From: Lophius americanus
Taxonomy: Eukaryota; Chordata; Actinopteri; Lophiiformes; Lophiidae
Assembly: GCA_037951165.1 (NCBI GenBank)
Contig: JBBDHG010000116.1
Location: 3,669,501-3,733,500, forward strand
DNA length: 64,000 nt
Direction: 5' to 3'
The notes beneath the pieces are model-generated. The model ran no database searches, was not told the origin of the DNA, and saw only the letters and a program-made list of their open reading frames with translations. The position numbers and the translations under genes were made by a program. Positions 62,158 through 64,000 of this stretch are shown piece by piece (positions within the stretch are counted from its first letter, which is position 1; every line of letters begins with the position of its first letter).

Positions 62158-63143
62158 ACTGTGGTACACCTTAGTGTCCAGAGTTCTCCTGCATCTCTTG
62201 AACCTCTGTGTGCTGTGCATGAATCCCAATCCCATCCACAAATGGACCTGCTCTTATGTGAATGAGCCCCCCTCCTCTCTATGATGACATTTGACGTCAC
62301 ACGCCTCCACGTTCCTCATAACAGTGTTTTGCTGGGGGTCAGCTGCCGCCCCCACCCCAGTCATCCCTCGGGTGCCATCCAGGCACTAGTCTGTCCCAAT
62401 TATGAGATTAAAGATCGACCTTCTAGAGAGAGAGTTTGCCTCTCAAATCAAAACTGTCCTTGAAAGTCTGCTGAGGGTACATTCTGATAATTGAATACTG
62501 TAATAGACAGATGCATCACGTTTAACAGTCGATGGAAAAATCTTCCCTGAAGTTCTGTGATTGCTTGTGCTTCTGCAGATATGAACCGACAATCATTACG
62601 GCAGCCTCAGCAGTACAAACCTCTACATCACCAAATTGGGTACGGATGAAAAGATGGCGGTGGCAGTGAAGGGAAAAAAAAAGTTATGGTTGAAGAGACA
62701 GAGAGCAAAGACATAAGTTAAAAAACACAATCTAGGAGGAGTTTGGTGACACCATTTACGAGAAACTCTTGGAAACATCTGCTCACTTTTGGCATCTTCA
62801 AAATGCTTCCTGTTCTGAACGGCATGTGGACAGCATAATCTTCTTCTGCTGCTGCAGAACGCAGATATTTTATTTCATGTGTAAATCATTAAATCCCTTT
62901 TTAAATCAAAGGAACTGGCAGGATGGCATCTGACGAGGTGGTGGCCCGGCAAGCTGCTGCTGGCTGTTATAACCGGCTTGATTTCTGCCATCGTCGTCTG
63001 GTGGCTGTAATTTCCAATATGAGGCTCTGATTGGCTCTGGGACATTTTAAACATGATGTAATGTTTGTCCAAATAAATGTTCCGGGAAATAGATTCCATC
63101 TTAGTCCGCCATTTGTTTTGGTATTGATATAAAGATGCGATTA
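62158..63143. other. intronic sequence, nothing recognised
   Basis: Unique DNA between the MITE and the SINE. Frames crossing it are short. Confidence 0.5.
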
Positions 63144-63374
63144 TGGCGGCTTTATCTCGATGGGTAGAGTGGTTATCTCTCAACCGGGAAACCAGGGTTT
63201 GAGCCCACCCCCTGACCCAACATGCTGTGGTTGTTCGAGTAAGACCCTGAAACCTCAGTTCCCGGGGCGCTTCACAGGCTCCGCCCACTGCTAACGGATG
63301 GGTTAATGACGACATAAATTTCACCACATTGTACTGTATGTATGTACTGTGTAACATGTGATAAACAAAATAAT
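63144..63374 (+). mobile_element. tRNA-derived SINE with full head, body and tail
   Basis: The head reads GGCGGCTTTATCTCGATGGG and 'TAGAGTGGTTATCTCTCAACCGG', with a B-box-like GGGTTTGAGCCC at about 63196-63207. These are the polymerase III promoter elements of a tRNA-like leader. The body has 'GAGTAAGACCCTGAAACC', 'CCCGGGGCGCTTCACAGG' and 'CCGCCCACTGCTAACGGATG'. The tail is 'TAAATTTCACCACATTGTAC' plus TGTATGTA units and an AT-rich end. A functional tRNA is excluded because no 3' acceptor arm follows the B box. A 160-codon minus-strand frame (62875-63357) crosses it and is rejected as a gene. Confidence 0.78.
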
Positions 63375-64000
63375 ATTTTTATTAATAAGAATAATCTGGA
63401 GCTGTTCGCAGATTCTATCTTTAATATTGAAGCAAGAGCAAAGCTTTTTCTTCTTCTGATTATTTCCTACTATTTTTTTTCATACTCAATTGTCTTTTAG
63501 ATTTTGCAAACTGTAGACGAGGTTATGAGAGGACTAAATTTATTATATGCATGAAAACCATTCAGCACCATAGTATTCAAATCTAGAAGAATATGTAGTT
63601 TGCTTTAATCTAACGTTTGTGATTGACGGCTTCTACATAACTTCTGGGAGAGTTTGAGATTGAGCAAGAATCCTGCTTTAAGTTTAGATTGAGACGACCG
63701 TTGAGTCAAAATGAATCATCATTGCAGGGAAGTTAGTTTGACGTTGCTTATATCCAACCTCAAACCAACTTCATCGTGGTGGGAGAGACAGGGACCCATA
63801 AATCGACTTAGCATCATCATTGGAGCTACTGATGTCTTATATTGATACTAACTTCATTTTACATCATGTACCGAAGAATGTATTTACCCATAAGGACCCA
63901 GACCCACTTCTCCTTTAGGAAAGGTTTGAATAGAATATATCCAAGCTGCGACTCGGAGCGGATCAGAAATTCAACCCCCTGTTGCAGCAATATGCTGTAT
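63375..64000. other. intronic sequence, nothing recognised
   Basis: AT-rich unique DNA to the window edge. No sign of sorcs2 exon 1 on the minus strand. Confidence 0.5.

Noticed and set aside
63146..63210. Possible functional tRNA gene (A and B boxes)
   Set aside because: There is no matching acceptor stem after the B box, and the sequence continues into a SINE body and tail.
62875..63357. 160-codon minus-strand open frame, the longest in the window
   Set aside because: It begins antisense inside a tRNA-derived SINE and runs into unrelated intron. No domain, splice context or codon character supports a gene.

Overview
This window looks like intronic DNA from a ray-finned (teleost, probably percomorph-type) fish. 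It is moderately AT-rich and nearly free of long open frames. It is full of CA/GT and AT microsatellites. Its degraded transposon fragments resemble families I know from teleost genomes: a Rex1-like LINE whose 3' end is ATGG repeats, L2-type LINE 3' ends, tRNA-derived SINEs, a foldback-type DNA element and a probable gypsy solo LTR. The organism call is an inference from repeat types and intron style; no marker gene fixes it.

The one clear coding exon is 68 nt on the minus strand at 23807-23874. It has a strong polypyrimidine acceptor and a GTAGG donor. Its peptide (TKYYHADSTKVLESSLW...) matches what I remember of the start of the VPS10 beta-propeller domain of SORCS2, a sortilin-family neuronal sorting receptor. 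No other sorcs2 exon is visible. The simplest reading is that 1-23806 lies in the intron downstream of this exon and 23875-64000 in the intron upstream of it. Very long 5' introns are typical of SorCS genes.

A second gene-like structure lies on the plus strand at 14530-15111. A reading frame with good codon character runs into a consensus donor (AAAG|GTGAGT), a 230-bp intron and a strong acceptor, and a short last exon ends in TGA. The upstream part is open in a different frame, so it is either a disabled gene remnant or wrongly modelled upstream. I do not recognise the family.

Layout from left to right: 1-14500, intron with repeat copies near 1.5-1.8 kb (minus) and a LINE tail at 3.65-3.77 kb. 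14.5-15.1 kb, the nested two-exon structure. 15.2-15.7 kb, a cluster of CT, G-rich and TG tracts. 16.2-16.5 kb, an L2-type LINE fragment (minus). 17.5-17.64 kb, a G20 run joined to an AT palindrome. 20.2-20.6 kb, a Rex1-like LINE fragment that keeps FADD. 21.7-22.4 kb, an L2-type LINE 3' end. 23.2-23.35 kb, AT tracts. 23.8 kb, the sorcs2 exon. 29.0-30.5 kb, CA tracts. 31.56-32.39 kb, a second Rex1-like fragment lacking the FADD segment. 34.4-35.27 kb, a near-tandem repeat family with an inverted relative at 43.97-44.28 kb. 38.2-38.7 kb, a probable solo LTR. 40.1 kb, a GT tract. 48.67-48.98 kb, an eight-unit minisatellite. 53.1-53.7 kb, a SINE and another dispersed repeat. 56.2 kb, a SINE head. 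58.7-59.1 kb, the second copy of the 1.5-kb repeat, with its tail. 60.67-60.91 kb, a 21-bp minisatellite. 61.84-62.16 kb, a MITE. 63.14-63.37 kb, a tRNA-derived SINE.

I saw no CRISPR array, operon, rRNA or functional tRNA gene, and no evidence of a new multi-gene system. The items most worth follow-up are the nested two-exon structure, the sorcs2 exon context and the dispersed repeat family that ends in a small hairpin.
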